Origin: Aquibacillus koreensis
Lineage (GTDB): Bacteria > Bacillota > Bacilli > Bacillales > Amphibacillaceae
NCBI RefSeq assembly: GCF_025154055.1
Contig: NZ_JAOALK010000053.1
Coordinates: forward strand, 1-64,000
Length of the DNA: 64,000 bases
Reading direction: 5' to 3'
Shown here: one piece after another, positions 1-11,000 of the stretch
Layout of the letters: every line of letters begins with the position of its first letter
Numbering within the stretch: the stretch's first letter is position 1
Program-made: the position numbers and the translations under genes
The notes under the pieces: generated by a model
The model's database searches: none
What the model was told of the DNA's origin: nothing
What the model saw: the letters and a program-made list of their open reading frames with translations, nothing else

Positions 1-3000
1 GCTTTCGTTGCTCCAACAATTGCTTCGGTATTTTGTGGATCCTTCACCAGTTCTGCTTCCAAATTAGTCAGAGCTTCCACTACTGATTTATTCTCGTCTG
101 CAGCCTCTTCTCCATCTGCTTTAGCAAAACGATCTTGAGCCTTCGCAGCTTGTTCTTTCGCTTCACCAGCTGCATCCAATGCATTTGCTAATTCTCTAGC
201 TGCACTTGCTTTTTCTAACTCTGCAATGACTGCTTTTAATTCTTTTGTCGCTGCTTCTACCTCTGTTACACTTTGCGGATCTTTCAAAATTTCCGTTTCT
301 AACTTATTAAGAGCATCCACTACTGATTTATTCTCATCTGCAGTTTCTTCTCCACCCGCTTTAGCAAAACGATCTTGAGCCTTCAAAGCTTGTTCTTTCG
401 CTTCACCAGCTGCATCCAATGCGTTTGCTAATTCTCTAGCTGCACTTGCTTTTTCTAACTCTGCAACTGCTGCACTTAATGTTTCCGTCGCGACTTCTAT
501 CGCTAATGTATCGTCAGGCTCCGCAACCGCTAATAACGCTTGAAGTGCCTCCCTAGCATCACTCACCACTACATATACGTCAGACGTAACTTCTCCACCT
601 GCATTTGTGTATCGGATTTCTGCCTTACTAGCTTTTTCGTTCATATCTCTAGCTATTCTGACTGCATTCATTAACTCTTTAGAAGCGCTAATCTTATCTA
701 ATTCGTGCATTAAAACATTTAGTTTTTCCGTTTCCTCTATGATCTTCAGTGTATTTTCAGTTGTCGCACCCTTTAGCAATTCTTCAAGTGCTTCCTTCGC
801 CTCTGATACGACTTTATAATCTTCCGCAGTTTCTGCTCCACCTGCATTTGTGTAGCGTATTAGTGAATTATTTACTTTTTCCTGTAAAATTTCTGCTTTA
901 TCCATTGCAGTTTCTAACTCAAGTAAATCACTTTCTTTTTCTAGTTCTATCATTGCAGTTTCTAATCCAGTTGTCGCTTCCTTAATAGCCTGTGTGTCAC
1001 CTGGATTCGGATCTGTTAATAAGGCTTGAAGCTGTTCTTCTGATTTTTTCAAGCCTTGATAAACTTCGCCTTTATCTTCTCCACCGACTTCAATGTATCG
1101 CGTTTCAACTACAACTGTTTTCTCCAACATTAGTTCAGCAGCTTTGACTGCATTATCCAACTCTTTCCAATCACTAAATTCATGCAGTGCCACGACCAAT
1201 GCCTTTAATCCATCAGTACACTCTTCGATTTCGAACGTATCGTCAGGTGTTGCATTGGTTATAAGAGAATCCATTTCCTGTTTCGCTTCACGAACTGCTT
1301 TGTATTCCTTCGCTTCTTCTTCACCGCCTACAGTTATATAGCGATTTTGAGCATCAATTGCTTCATCCAACGCTTCTTTAGCTAACCTCACTGCATTCGC
1401 AAGCTCTTTCGTATAGCTCAATGCATCTAAAGTTGACTTTGCATCACGTAGATTTTCAATTGCATTTATAATTTCATCTGTATCAGATGGTGTCCCCGTC
1501 ATTAGAAGTGTAGCAAGAGCTTGCTTCGCCACTTTCACAGCAGTATATGCTGCATCCCGCTCTTCTCCACCTGCTTGGGTGTAACGCTCCTGAGAAGCAT
1601 CAGCTTGTTCATTTGCTAATTTCGCAGCTTCTTTTGCGTTCTCTAATTCTTTTTGCGCACTAGCTTCATCTAAGGCAATAATCTTTTCTTCTAAATCATC
1701 TATTGCATCTTCTATCGCTTGAGTATTGTCAGAAGTTGCATCCGCTAGTAAATTTTCAATTGCTTTCTTCGCTTCTTTTACATGTATAAACGCTGAAGCA
1801 GTTTCTTCGCCATCTGCTTTCGTATATCGTGTTTGTGCTGTATCTGCTTTGTCTATAATTAACTCCGCAGCATTTTTGGCATTTTCAAATTCCTTTTGTT
1901 TGCTAGCTTTATTTAATTCCTGAACCAACGCTTTTAACTCTGTAGTTTCTTCTACAATTTTTTGTGTATCGTTAACTGCTGCACTGTTTAATAGGGACGC
2001 AAGTGCATTCTTTTTTTCACCAACCGCTCTATACGCTTCCAGGCTCTCTTCGCCACCCGCTTTAGTAAAGCGAGTTTGAGATGCAGCGGCTTCTTCTTTT
2101 ACTTCTTCAGCCACTTTCTTCGCATTAGTAAACTCTATAGTGGCAGTTACTTCTTCTAATTTATTCTTTGCACCTTTTAAGTTATTTGTCGCTTGTATGA
2201 TTTCCGTTGTATCTTCAGGTGTTGCAGTCGTAAGCAAAGCGTCAAGTGCTTCCTTCGCTTCTTTTACTTCAATAAACTCTGAAACAGTTTCTTCCCCACC
2301 TGCGTCTTTATAACGGGATTGCGATGCATTAGCAAAGGCTTGTTCAGATGTAGCATTCTTCTTTGCATTTTCGAATTCTTTCTGCTTGCTAGCTTCGTCT
2401 AATGTCAAAATCAAATTTTCTAAATGACTAGTAGCATCTTCAATCGCTTGCTTATCATCAGGTGTTGCAGTTTGTATAAAATTATCAAGTGCAACTCTTG
2501 CATCTCTTACTGCAGTAAAAGCTTGTTCTTCTTCGTCTCCTTCTGCATCACGGAAACGTTTTTCTGCTACTTCTGCCTTATCGATCTTGGTCTCTGCTGC
2601 TTCACGAGCATTTTTGTATTCTTTTAAAGCACTCGCAGCTTCTAAAGTTGCAATAAACGCTTGTAACGTAGCCGTTTCCTGATTAATTACAGGTACATCT
2701 TTAGGTTCTGTAGCCAAAAATACAGTTATATCATTTAATGCACTTTCTACATCAGTATATACAGTATCACCTGTATCTCCACTTGCATCCGTGTAACGTT
2801 GCAACGCATTTTCTGCATCAACCCTCGCTATTTGCGTAGCTTCTAAGGCCTCCTGTAATGGCTTACCATCATCAGTCGGACCAATTTTTTCCCACTTGGT
2901 AATTAGATCACTTGCATCTACTTCGATAACTTCTATATAACTTCCATTTTCTGCTACCACTTCTTGATCACGTAGATTAATAAATAGAGACCAATCTACT

Positions 3001-4607
3001 ACGTCTACTTTTTGATTTAAGTTTTTTGGTAACGGTTCATCATCAACAACTCGATAATAAAATTCATGATTCTCGGCAGGATGATCCGAAACAGATAACT
3101 CAACCTTACCAGGGTTAACCGGTTCAAACGCAATAACCTCTAGTGTCAAGCCAGGTGCAGCTTCACCCGCTTTTACAATCACCACAAATTCCTTTTCAAC
3201 AGTTCCATTATCCGTCTTAGCCGTTAGAGTCACTGGTTGATCACCTGAAATATGCGAAGGTCTTGTCACCTCTCCAGTTTCAGGATTGATTACTGTTTCA
3301 TCGTCAGAAAGCCACTCAATACGAGACCCATTTCGATCTTCCGTTAGTAACTCAAGATCCGCAGTTACACTTTCCTTACTGTCTCCCTGTGCATATCGAA
3401 TCAAAGTCTCATTTCGTAACTCTTTCGTTACAGTAGCTGTGCCGTTATCCTTATTCTTAATCTCTATTTCTAGTACTTTAGGTTGAGATTCAGGTTCAGG
3501 CCTACTATTTTTATAGGTTACTAATCTCGCTGCTTGTTGAACAACTGCGTCCGTTACAACATTGCCAAAGTAACGGATGTTGTCAATGTACAAGGATGCT
3601 CCTAGTAAACCACCACCTGTTCCATCATACGAGCCACTAATGAATTTAAAGCGGTAACTACCATCTGCCGGTATATCCGCTTCTGTTGTTGTCCAATCTT
3701 GCGTTTTTCCTCTACCATAAAATAGTTCTATTTCATTCCCGTTACCAACATTTTCTAAAAAAGCATATACATCATAGTCATCTCCACCATTGAGGGCAGA
3801 CCAATCTAAAGCAATCGTATCATTTTGGTAGGCATAAAAAGTATCACTGATAGCCCAAGGACCATGAAATACTGCGTAATTCGGATTAACTAATCCTCGT
3901 GTTCCCGCCGTCTCATTCACCCAGTAACGAGCCTCTAATCTTAATGCATAATTGCCTATCGATTTCTGACTGTTTTGCACTTCAAATTGCATACGGAAAT
4001 CACTATAATTTGTTCCACTTGTTAGAAGTGTACTTTGTGTACCACTCTTTAATGGTGACACTACATATTGACCTAATGTGATATCCCATCCCGTAATCCG
4101 TTGCGTTTTCCCTATATCGTTTCTTGAGGTGATCGATGATTTCTGCACATCTTCCTCAAAACCAGCATTAATTAACGGTGTTGAAAAATCAATTTGCAAT
4201 GGTTGTCCACCTTCACCATTATGAACAGAATTGACAATGCCAATTTGTCTATAACTACTGCCGCTACCTAAGTAAACTTTTTTACCGACAATAGAAACTT
4301 CACCATTCACATTAGATGGCTCATTGGATTGCATGAGCGCCAACGTTTCTGAAGAGGTACTACCGGCAACACCGAATTTCACGTATCCGTCCCCATAAGA
4401 TCCTCCGCCAGTAATCTCTATATTGGGAGCTACCTGTACCGGACTGTCACCTTCCTGGTAATCTATTTCAGATACATTAGAAATCGTAATACTACTCGCT
4501 TGTACTAAAGTAATATTCAAGCTTGTTAGCACAGATGTAATCACCAGCAATGCACTTAAAAAGATAAATAGATTCTTTCTAAACAATTCTTTTTGTTGTT
4601 GTAACAT
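1..4607 (-). CDS. Giant repeat-containing surface protein, C-terminus beyond window
   Basis: The frame stays open from an ATG at 4607 to the window edge, giving 1535 codons, so this is the N-terminal part of a larger protein. GGGAGGAG precedes the ATG. Residues 1-38 form a signal peptide (basic start, hydrophobic core, VQASS). Residues 40-350 are beta-rich and include a jelly-roll-like module ending in GASLYIDNIRY. An Ig-like segment follows to about 560. From about 590 to the edge run roughly twelve helical repeats of about 80 residues, each carrying a signature like R-(Y/F)-x-x-A-G-G-E-E. They resemble FIVAR-type stalk modules. The missing C-terminus probably carries a cell-wall anchor, since the neighbouring surface proteins do. 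I infer an adhesin or a long-stalked wall protein; no catalytic motif was seen. Confidence 0.85.
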   Translation of the reverse strand, partial: MLQQQKELFRKNLFIFLSALLVITSVLTSLNITLVQASSITISNVSEIDYQEGDSPVQVAPNIEITGGGSYGDGYVKFGVAGSTSSETLALMQSNEPSNVNGEVSIVGKKVYLGSGSSYRQIGIVNSVHNGEGGQPLQIDFSTPLINAGFEEDVQKSSITSRNDIGKTQRITGWDITLGQYVVSPLKSGTQSTLLTSGTNYSDFRMQFEVQNSQKSIGNYALRLEARYWVNETAGTRGLVNPNYAVFHGPWAISDTFYAYQNDTIALDWSALNGGDDYDVYAFLENVGNGNEIELFYGRGKTQDWTTTEADIPADGSYRFKFISGSYDGTGGGLLGASLYIDNIRYFGNVVTDAVVQQAARLVTYKNSRPEPESQPKVLEIEIKNKDNGTATVTKELRNETLIRYAQGDSKESVTADLELLTEDRNGSRIEWLSDDETVINPETGEVTRPSHISGDQPVTLTAKTDNGTVEKEFVVIVKAGEAAPGLTLEVIAFEPVNPGKVELSVSDHPAENHEFYYRVVDDEPLPKNLNQKVDVVDWSLFINLRDQEVVAENGSYIEVIEVDASDLITKWEKIGPTDDGKPLQEALEATQIARVDAENALQRYTDASGDTGDTVYTDVESALNDITVFLATEPKDVPVINQETATLQAFIATLEAASALKEYKNAREAAETKIDKAEVAEKRFRDAEGDEEEQAFTAVRDARVALDNFIQTATPDDKQAIEDATSHLENLILTLDEASKQKEFENAKKNATSEQAFANASQSRYKDAGGEETVSEFIEVKEAKEALDALLTTATPEDTTEIIQATNNLKGAKNKLEEVTATIEFTNAKKVAEEVKEEAAASQTRFTKAGGEESLEAYRAVGEKKNALASLLNSAAVNDTQKIVEETTELKALVQELNKASKQKEFENAKNAAELIIDKADTAQTRYTKADGEETASAFIHVKEAKKAIENLLADATSDNTQAIEDAIDDLEEKIIALDEASAQKELENAKEAAKLANEQADASQERYTQAGGEERDAAYTAVKVAKQALATLLMTGTPSDTDEIINAIENLRDAKSTLDALSYTKELANAVRLAKEALDEAIDAQNRYITVGGEEEAKEYKAVREAKQEMDSLITNATPDDTFEIEECTDGLKALVVALHEFSDWKELDNAVKAAELMLEKTVVVETRYIEVGGEDKGEVYQGLKKSEEQLQALLTDPNPGDTQAIKEATTGLETAMIELEKESDLLELETAMDKAEILQEKVNNSLIRYTNAGGAETAEDYKVVSEAKEALEELLKGATTENTLKIIEETEKLNVLMHELDKISASKELMNAVRIARDMNEKASKAEIRYTNAGGEVTSDVYVVVSDAREALQALLAVAEPDDTLAIEVATETLSAAVAELEKASAARELANALDAAGEAKEQALKAQDRFAKAGGEETADENKSVVDALNKLETEILKDPQSVTEVEAATKELKAVIAELEKASAARELANALDAAGEAKEQAAKAQDRFAKADGEEAADENKSVVEALTNLEAELVKDPQNTEAIVGATK
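121..470 (-). repeat. Near-identical 240-bp direct repeats in the surface-protein gene
   Basis: The stretch 121-230 is repeated at 361-470 with only a few mismatches, an offset of 240 bp (80 codons). The more N-terminal repeats of the same protein have diverged much further. The last visible copies therefore look recently duplicated, and the array may continue past position 1. Confidence 0.85.
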
Positions 4608-4934
4608 ATGTAAATCTCCTCCCTAAAGTCATTTCTCTGAACGAGCTTTTTTCTTATATCAAAGTCTAATTTTTATAAAACAGAATTCACCCCTAATTCT
4701 TTATTCATCTAACTATCTGCTTTTATGTAATTAAGACAAAAGCCCATAGGTTTTTCACACTTATTAATCCAATAAGTTAACTATATGAAAACTAGGACAA
4801 AAGTAATAGTGACTAAAGGTCACTTTTGAAAAAAATGCCACTTTTTGTAGAAGTTTATGATAAAATAATCATACAATCTCTTAGCTAAGTCATTAACCAC
4901 TAGCCTTGTAATAGTTAGGGAAAGGGGCCCCATC
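4608..4934. other. Intergenic region between divergent genes
   Basis: It holds the Shine-Dalgarno of the surface-protein gene (CTCCTCCC read on +, 4617-4624) and the start region of the response regulator. The inverted repeat AGTGAC-N5-GTCACT lies at 4808-4824. It could be an operator or a weak terminator. GACAAAAG occurs twice (near 4735 and 4795). No gene was seen. Confidence 0.5.
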
Positions 4935-5594
4935 ATGAGTGACCTATTAAAAGTATTTATAGCGGAAGATGATGCATTTTTTCGTTCCGGTATGGAATTA
5001 GTGATCAATGCAGAACCGGATATGCATGTGGTAGGAATAGCAGCAAATGGGACAGAAGCATTGGAAAAGATGCAAGAAGCTGCACCACATGTCGTGTTAA
5101 TGGATGTGAAGATGCCTAAGATGAATGGTATCGACTGCATAAAAAGACTAAAAGCAGCGTATCCAGAAATCGTTATCCTCATCCTGACAACCTTTAATGA
5201 AGAAGAGTACATTATTGAAGGACTTGTTAACGGGGCTAATGGGTACTTAATTAAAGGGATTGATTTTAAATTATTAACGAATACAATTCGTGATGTCGCA
5301 AGGGGGCAGTATATGCTTCCGACAGAAGTTGCGACCAAACTTGCTACTTATTTAGTAAACAATGTAAAGAAAAAAGCGGAGTCTACACTTCCAAAACACA
5401 TGACCGGGGACTTTACTGAAAAAGAATCACAAATCATGATGTTACTAGCAGAAAGATATACGAATAAAGAAATAGCCGACAAACTCACGATGAGTGTCGG
5501 CACGATCAAAAACTATTTAACTGTCATTTACGAAAAACTTCAGGTAAAAAACCGCCAAGAAGCTGCTTCTATTTTAAGGAAACTGGTAGACTAA
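4935..5594 (+). CDS. NarL/FixJ-family response regulator
   Basis: 219 residues. Residues 5-120 form a receiver domain with the acidic pair in IAEDD, phospho-acceptor Asp57 in VLMDVKMP, the switch Thr in ILTTF and the conserved Lys in YLIKG. Residues 150-215 form a LuxR-type HTH (FTEKESQIMMLLAERYTNKEIADK overall, with NKEIADKL as the recognition-helix core). The ATG at 4935 follows AAAGGGG. The gene converges on the sensor kinase and their coding 3' ends overlap by 26 bp. That kinase is the obvious partner. Target genes are unknown; the divergent giant surface protein is a candidate by position only. Confidence 0.9.
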   Translation: MSDLLKVFIAEDDAFFRSGMELVINAEPDMHVVGIAANGTEALEKMQEAAPHVVLMDVKMPKMNGIDCIKRLKAAYPEIVILILTTFNEEEYIIEGLVNGANGYLIKGIDFKLLTNTIRDVARGQYMLPTEVATKLATYLVNNVKKKAESTLPKHMTGDFTEKESQIMMLLAERYTNKEIADKLTMSVGTIKNYLTVIYEKLQVKNRQEAASILRKLVD

Positions 5595-7599
5595 AGAAGA
5601 AGCAGCTACCTTCACCACGTTTACTTTTCACTCCAACCTGGCCATCGTGTTGCTCTATAATTTCTTTGACAATAGCCAATCCAAGTCCACTTCCTTGTAC
5701 ATTGCCTTCCCACTTTTTATAAAAACGGCCAAAAATATAAGGGATTTCTTCTTCCGCAATGCCGACACCATTATCAGACACCTCAATGATTACACGATGT
5801 GAATGTTCATAGCTCTGAATATAACAGTTAAGCTCTATGCTACATTGATCGGAGTCGTTAAATTTCAAGGCATTATCAATGTAATTTTGCAGAACTTGTC
5901 TAATTCGCCATTTATCTAAATAAACAAACGCTTCCTTGCCTTCTATTTTCGTTTCAAACCTGTTTATATGAATACTGGCCTTCTCATCAAAAACTTCTTC
6001 TTGTAACGATTGAAAAAGACCCTTGAAGTATTTGTTAACAGGTAGCATTTCTTTCCGAAAAAATAATTTATGCGATTCAAGCTTAGATAAGTCAAATAGA
6101 TCATTATTTAATTTTCGAATATAAGACAGTTTGTCTAGCATCTGATCGAGAAAACCGGCATCCTCTAGTTTAACTTTTCCTTCTTTTACAATCTTTAAAT
6201 AAGTATGCATACCAACAATAGGTGTACCAATATCATGAGCAATATTAGCCAATAATCTCGTTCTAGTATGCTGCATTTCTACCAGTTCCTGGTTTTTCTT
6301 ATGTATTGTTTCTGTTCTCTCATCAATTTTTTCTTCTAGTGAATCATTAAGATCAGTCAATTGATCATTTAAAGTAACATTTTCCTTGAACAATCGTGTG
6401 TATTGGTTTGAGACGATCACTGCTTGAAGCATAATAAAAAGAATATACGCATACTCAATCATTGGGATTGATTGTATAATCATAAGGCTATTTAATACAT
6501 CATTCAAGACCGCAAACACAATGGCCAGTGCACCTACCAAGTGCAAAATGGCACCTTCTTTTTCCCTTATGATCGCAAGTGTACCGACAAAAAAAACAAA
6601 ATAACTAGCGACCGCAACCAATAGAAACATATGATATGGTAGCATGCTCGTAAAAACTTGAGATGGGGTGAACAAAATAATACTAAATAAAGTTGCGGAT
6701 ACAAATACAGCCACAATCACCATGGAGCGATGTGTTTCTTTCGGAAATAAGCATTTTATCGATAATACCATGCATATAAAGAAAATAATTTCCGAAAGAT
6801 ATTCCATTCGAACGAGGCTCTCCCAACCAATTAGCTGAGTTAACGGCTTTACGACATACTCTGTTACTGTCAACGTTCGGAAAGCTAGGGATAACGACGA
6901 CAAACCGACAAATAGGAGGGCTAATTCGCTTCTTCTCTTAAGAAATATTATAAAATGATATAAACCCATTACACATAAAGCACCTATAGTAAAAAGCTTT
7001 AGGATATTATCATTAATCACAAAGGATACTAAATTGGTAGTCTCCCCATAAACCACTTCATGGATGACCCCACCTTCACGAAATGAATAATTGGAAACCT
7101 GCATGACAAGTTCCACGCTATTCTTTTCAGGTTCAAAGAAAATAATGTTTCTTTGTAGGAGGGGCTCTTCTTCTTGCTTCGTAGTCCCAACTTTACCAAT
7201 ACCTTCATATTCCTTTCCATCAATCCATATTCGGTAGGCACTCCCGACATAATTGAGTGATAAGGATTTCTGTGTTCCTATATCTTGTGCTGGAATATGT
7301 ATTCGAACTCGATACGTTCCGTAGCCAGTATTTGTTATAGGTTCTCCATGAACATTCTGCCCTTCCCACGCTCCTGGTACCTGAATTAATGATGGTAATG
7401 GCTGCTCTTCATGTAGTTCTGTTGGCGTATGAAGTTGTTGCCAATAAAACTCCCAATTACCATCTAAAGAGGACAACTTTTCCTGGTCCTGATCCACAAC
7501 AACGTCACCAGACCCATCCGCTTCTTCCTCTCCATATACAAATGCCGATGTCAAACCAAAAACCAATAAAACAAAAATGCATAATCTCAACTTATCCAT
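5569..7599 (-). CDS. 7TMR-DISM sensor histidine kinase
   Basis: 676 residues from the ATG at 7599, chosen because AAGGTGG sits 8 nt upstream; the codon seven residues earlier has no such site. Order: signal peptide (1-25), galactose-binding-like extracellular domain (about 40-190, the 7TMR-DISM sensor type), seven membrane helices (200-400), a short coiled coil, and a HisKA domain with phospho-His in NIAHDIGTP. The HATPase domain has N box NYIDNALKFND, G1 DNGVGIAEE, F box FGRFYK and G2 GSGLGLAI. Known 7TMR-DISM proteins sense carbohydrates or other small ligands; the ligand here is unknown. HisKA kinases usually pair with OmpR-type regulators, so the NarL-type partner is unusual. Confidence 0.9.
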   Translation of the reverse strand: MDKLRLCIFVLLVFGLTSAFVYGEEEADGSGDVVVDQDQEKLSSLDGNWEFYWQQLHTPTELHEEQPLPSLIQVPGAWEGQNVHGEPITNTGYGTYRVRIHIPAQDIGTQKSLSLNYVGSAYRIWIDGKEYEGIGKVGTTKQEEEPLLQRNIIFFEPEKNSVELVMQVSNYSFREGGVIHEVVYGETTNLVSFVINDNILKLFTIGALCVMGLYHFIIFLKRRSELALLFVGLSSLSLAFRTLTVTEYVVKPLTQLIGWESLVRMEYLSEIIFFICMVLSIKCLFPKETHRSMVIVAVFVSATLFSIILFTPSQVFTSMLPYHMFLLVAVASYFVFFVGTLAIIREKEGAILHLVGALAIVFAVLNDVLNSLMIIQSIPMIEYAYILFIMLQAVIVSNQYTRLFKENVTLNDQLTDLNDSLEEKIDERTETIHKKNQELVEMQHTRTRLLANIAHDIGTPIVGMHTYLKIVKEGKVKLEDAGFLDQMLDKLSYIRKLNNDLFDLSKLESHKLFFRKEMLPVNKYFKGLFQSLQEEVFDEKASIHINRFETKIEGKEAFVYLDKWRIRQVLQNYIDNALKFNDSDQCSIELNCYIQSYEHSHRVIIEVSDNGVGIAEEEIPYIFGRFYKKWEGNVQGSGLGLAIVKEIIEQHDGQVGVKSKRGEGSCFFFSLPVSLK

Positions 7600-7629
7600 A
7601 AACAAAAACCACCTTAACAAAACAATAAT

Positions 7630-7679
7630 GGAAACAGAGGGACAGTTCTTGGAAACATGGGGACGGTTCTTTTGTTTCC
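7630..7679. repeat. REP-like palindromic repeat, tandem pair
   Basis: Two copies lie head to tail. The first (7630-7650) is degenerate (GAGGGACAGTTCTT). The second (7651-7679) is complete: arm GGAAACA, core TGGGGACGGTTCTT, arm TGTTTCC. They lie just upstream of the sensor-kinase start. Confidence 0.8.
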
Positions 7680-7952
7680 ACCTGGGTTATAAGAATACAT
7701 TGCGTAAGTGCTGGTTTTTCATGTAAGATCATCCCTACGTATCCGCAGATTCAAATAAAAAATCAGCCATTATTGCTAGTGAAATCTAAGTTGCATTTTA
7801 TACCAGATCAATGCATTCCACCATTCGTTTTTATAACTAGGGTACTCACTCAACAAATATTATAAACAAATACTTCTTAATTTTACCTCATCATGCTTTT
7901 AATCGTAATACGTTTTTTGTGGAACTCCTCCTCCCTCAACAGCTTTCATTTT
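7680..7952. other. Intergenic segment flanked by inverted REP-like repeats
   Basis: About 270 bp between two REP-like repeats in opposite orientation (7651-7679 and 7953-7981). I see no supported ORF, RNA or mobile-element motif inside. Confidence 0.5.
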
Positions 7953-7981
7953 GGAAACACAAGAACCGTCCCCATGTTTCC
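7953..7981. repeat. REP-like palindromic repeat
   Basis: Arm GGAAACA, core CAAGAACCGTCCCCA, arm TGTTTCC. Inverted relative to the copy at 7651-7679. Confidence 0.85.
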
Positions 7982-8002
7982 ACTTTCTAAAAATCTCAAA
8001 AG

Positions 8003-8044
8003 AAAAAGGCATGTCGAAAGGAAATAGTTTACCTTTCGCACGCC
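8003..8044 (-). terminator. Terminator of the metallophosphatase gene
   Basis: The stem is GGCGTGCGAAAGG with CCTTTCGACATGCC on the minus strand (one bulge), followed by TTTTT. It lies 52 bp beyond the stop codon. Confidence 0.8.
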
Positions 8045-8058
8045 TCTTCCTAGTGAAT

Positions 8059-8089
8059 CGTGAACACAAGAACCGTCCCCATGTTCACG
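8059..8089. repeat. REP-like repeat with GTGAACA arms
   Basis: Perfect arms CGTGAACA/TGTTCACG enclose the core CAAGAACCGTCCCCA. It sits between the metallophosphatase stop codon and its terminator, so it should be part of the mRNA 3' UTR. Confidence 0.85.
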
Positions 8090-8095
8090 TTATCC

Positions 8096-11000
8096 TTATA
8101 TCTTTCTTTTACTGAACCGCAGGTACACTGCCCCAGCAATGATGAGTAAAAGACCTAATGTGATCAAATTGTACAGCGATGTACTTGTATTAGGTAGCTC
8201 TTCATCACCTGTTTGTTTCTTTTTATTATCATCCTCTTTATTTTCCTTACCACCATCGCCTGTAACATTGTCTTCTTCGTTCGGATCCATATTTTCATGA
8301 TTATCTTCACCTTCACTAGAACCGTCACTAGAATCATCGTCCTCATCCTTAGTACCACCATTACCACTGCCTGTATCCTCATCTTTCTGATCATCCCTGT
8401 CATCTTCTACATTTTCATCCGGAATATCATTATCAGAATCTGGTGTAAGCGTAGTAATCTTTGCTTCTAATGCCACAAGCTTGTCTACATTTGGCACCAC
8501 AGATTTTTGGTTAGTAGTTAACCCGTCATATTTCACTCGAACTGCTTCAACTGTAACCTTGTCACTCCATGTTACCGTGTCTACATCTGGTAAAGCTTGG
8601 ATCGCTTCATCAACTTCTTCCACTGCATCGTCATATACTTCAATAGCGATTGATGATGATACTTGTTTATCATCATATGTTGTAAGGGTCACTGTTAACG
8701 TAGCAATTCCAGCAGATAAACCTTGCAAATCACCGTCATTACTTATTACTGCAACCTCTTCATTATCAATTGAAAGGCCAATGCCTTTCGGGAATGGATA
8801 TGGAGGAATTCCACCTGGGAAGAGTGCTGTTGTCTCTGGATTAAAGACAATATCCTCTTCCTCGTATCCTACTTCTTCTCCTACCTTCATTCTTGTTTGT
8901 AAATCATCTCTAAATGTGAAACTATCTAGGTCTTTTGTTATATTTAACTCTACCTTACCTGTCGCACCGCCAGCTGTTTCTAGAACGATGTTTGTTTTGG
9001 TAATCATCTTAGCAATCACAACACCTAGATTCTTTGGCCCTACGCCCGCTGTTTCTCCATCAATCACCTCAGCAATAGATGTATTACTAGAAGTCCAGCC
9101 AACTATTTCTTCATCTCCTTCATCAAAATATACTGGTTTTACTATTTCCGCTTGATATACAATCGGTTTTTTCGTTGGATCAGGAAGAAGCTTCATCACA
9201 TCGATATAATCAACTTCAATAACCTCATTTTCACCCTGCTTGTGTATATTTACTTGAACATCTTTATAAATTCCACCTTGATATTTTCCTGTAAAAGTAA
9301 TCCCATTTACATTTGCTTGTGCCTGAATCGTATAATCATCAGAAGAAGCGTTTGACTCGACTGAAACTACACCATCTCTGCTTACAGTTACACCCTCTCC
9401 TTCTACCACAGACCAAACAATCGGACTTTCCAAAACTTGTTCATCAAGGCTCGCTTCAAGCTGAATTTCCGGTCGTTTTCTTACGTGTAACGTCTTTGCA
9501 GAATCAGCTACAGTATCAACGGTTAACATCGGCTCTTTTATCGCTAAATCTAGAGTTAGTGTATCGCTCCAATTGCCACCAGCATTTCGGGCTTTAAGCG
9601 TAATACTTACTTGATCAGTGATAGCAACACCAGTAATGACACCCGCTTTACTAATGGATACGCCAGGGTCACTACTTTCCCATTCAAATTCTAGATTCGT
9701 TGCATTGGAAGGATTTATATTAACAAGCTCCATTAAGTTGATTTTCTCTCCCACATAAATAGCCCCCGGTAGCCCTTGCTTCCAATTAATGTCTGTTAAA
9801 GCAACAGCTTGATCCATAACGGCTAATGGTGTTGATATCGTAACATCATTTACTGATACGTTGACATTTGTTTCTCCAACTCCTGCTGCAGTTACTATTT
9901 TTCCACTAACCGTCGCCACGGAAGAATCCTCCATCGCAATTACCGGTTCAGCATCAAGGTCTTCTTGATCTACAAATTCAAGTGGTGTATCGATATCGAT
10001 CTCGTATTCCTTAGCATCACCAACCACCATCGAATAGGTAGACGGTATGATACTAAAATCTAAATCATTCACTTCCACTTGATATGTCTCTATGTCTCCA
10101 TAAGGTGAACGGACTTCTACAATTGCCATTCCTGCCTTCGTATTACTAGTCACTTCAACATCAATAGCATCTCCTGTATTACTTGATAATTTCAATCCAG
10201 CTCCATTCTCAATAAAACGCCAATTGAAATTTTCAAAGCCTTCCGGAGTAACGTTGGATGTTGCGGTTAGTGTAAGCTTGTCTCTCCCCGCTTTTTTCAC
10301 ATGAAGAGCTTCCGTCGTACTCGCCTCTATTTCTATCGTTTCTTCTTGGATTTTCCGTATGGCAAACGCATCTAGTAAAGAAACCTCCTGAACGCCATTA
10401 CCATCAATATCATCACGGTCATATTCGTACGCTTCATAAACTAAACGATCGCCTTCCACACTAATTCCGCTAAACGCAGGCTTTTTTATAACTTCCTTAT
10501 CATAAAATGCTGGGTGAACTCCATAAAACGCAATGTCGTCTTCATCATTTGGTGCGTACCATTTTGTTCCTGCTGTACGGTTTACGATATAAATGGAACC
10601 ATCTGGATTAATTGCAAATTCTCTTTCTTTCCCTTGGAAAACTTCTTTCACATGGATAGCCTCTTCACCAGGTGTTTTCCCATCCATTGGAACTGACCTA
10701 AAGTAGATATGATCGTGCCCTTGTAAAACGACATCTACTCCTAAATTTGTAAAAATATCTGGAAGAATGTCACGCAACTGTATAGAAATCGTATCGTCCA
10801 TATGCGAACCAACAGAGTATGCTGCGATGTGAAAACTAACGACCTTCCATTTTTTATCCGTATTAGTCAGATCTTGATGTAGCCAGGCTAACTGCTCTTC
10901 AATTTTCGTATCATTCGTATTAATAACGGCAAAATGTGTATTTCCATAATCATAGGAATAATAAGCACCTGTTGTAGGATCACTATTTTCTGGATAAGGC

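Noticed and set aside
4820-5338. 172-codon open frame on - opposite the response regulator
   Set aside because: Antisense to a clear receiver domain; no ribosome site or family features.
8481-9155. 224-codon open frame on + inside the metallophosphatase gene
   Set aside because: Antisense shadow; the minus-strand gene has signal peptide, motifs and anchor, whereas this has no ribosome site or recognisable domain.
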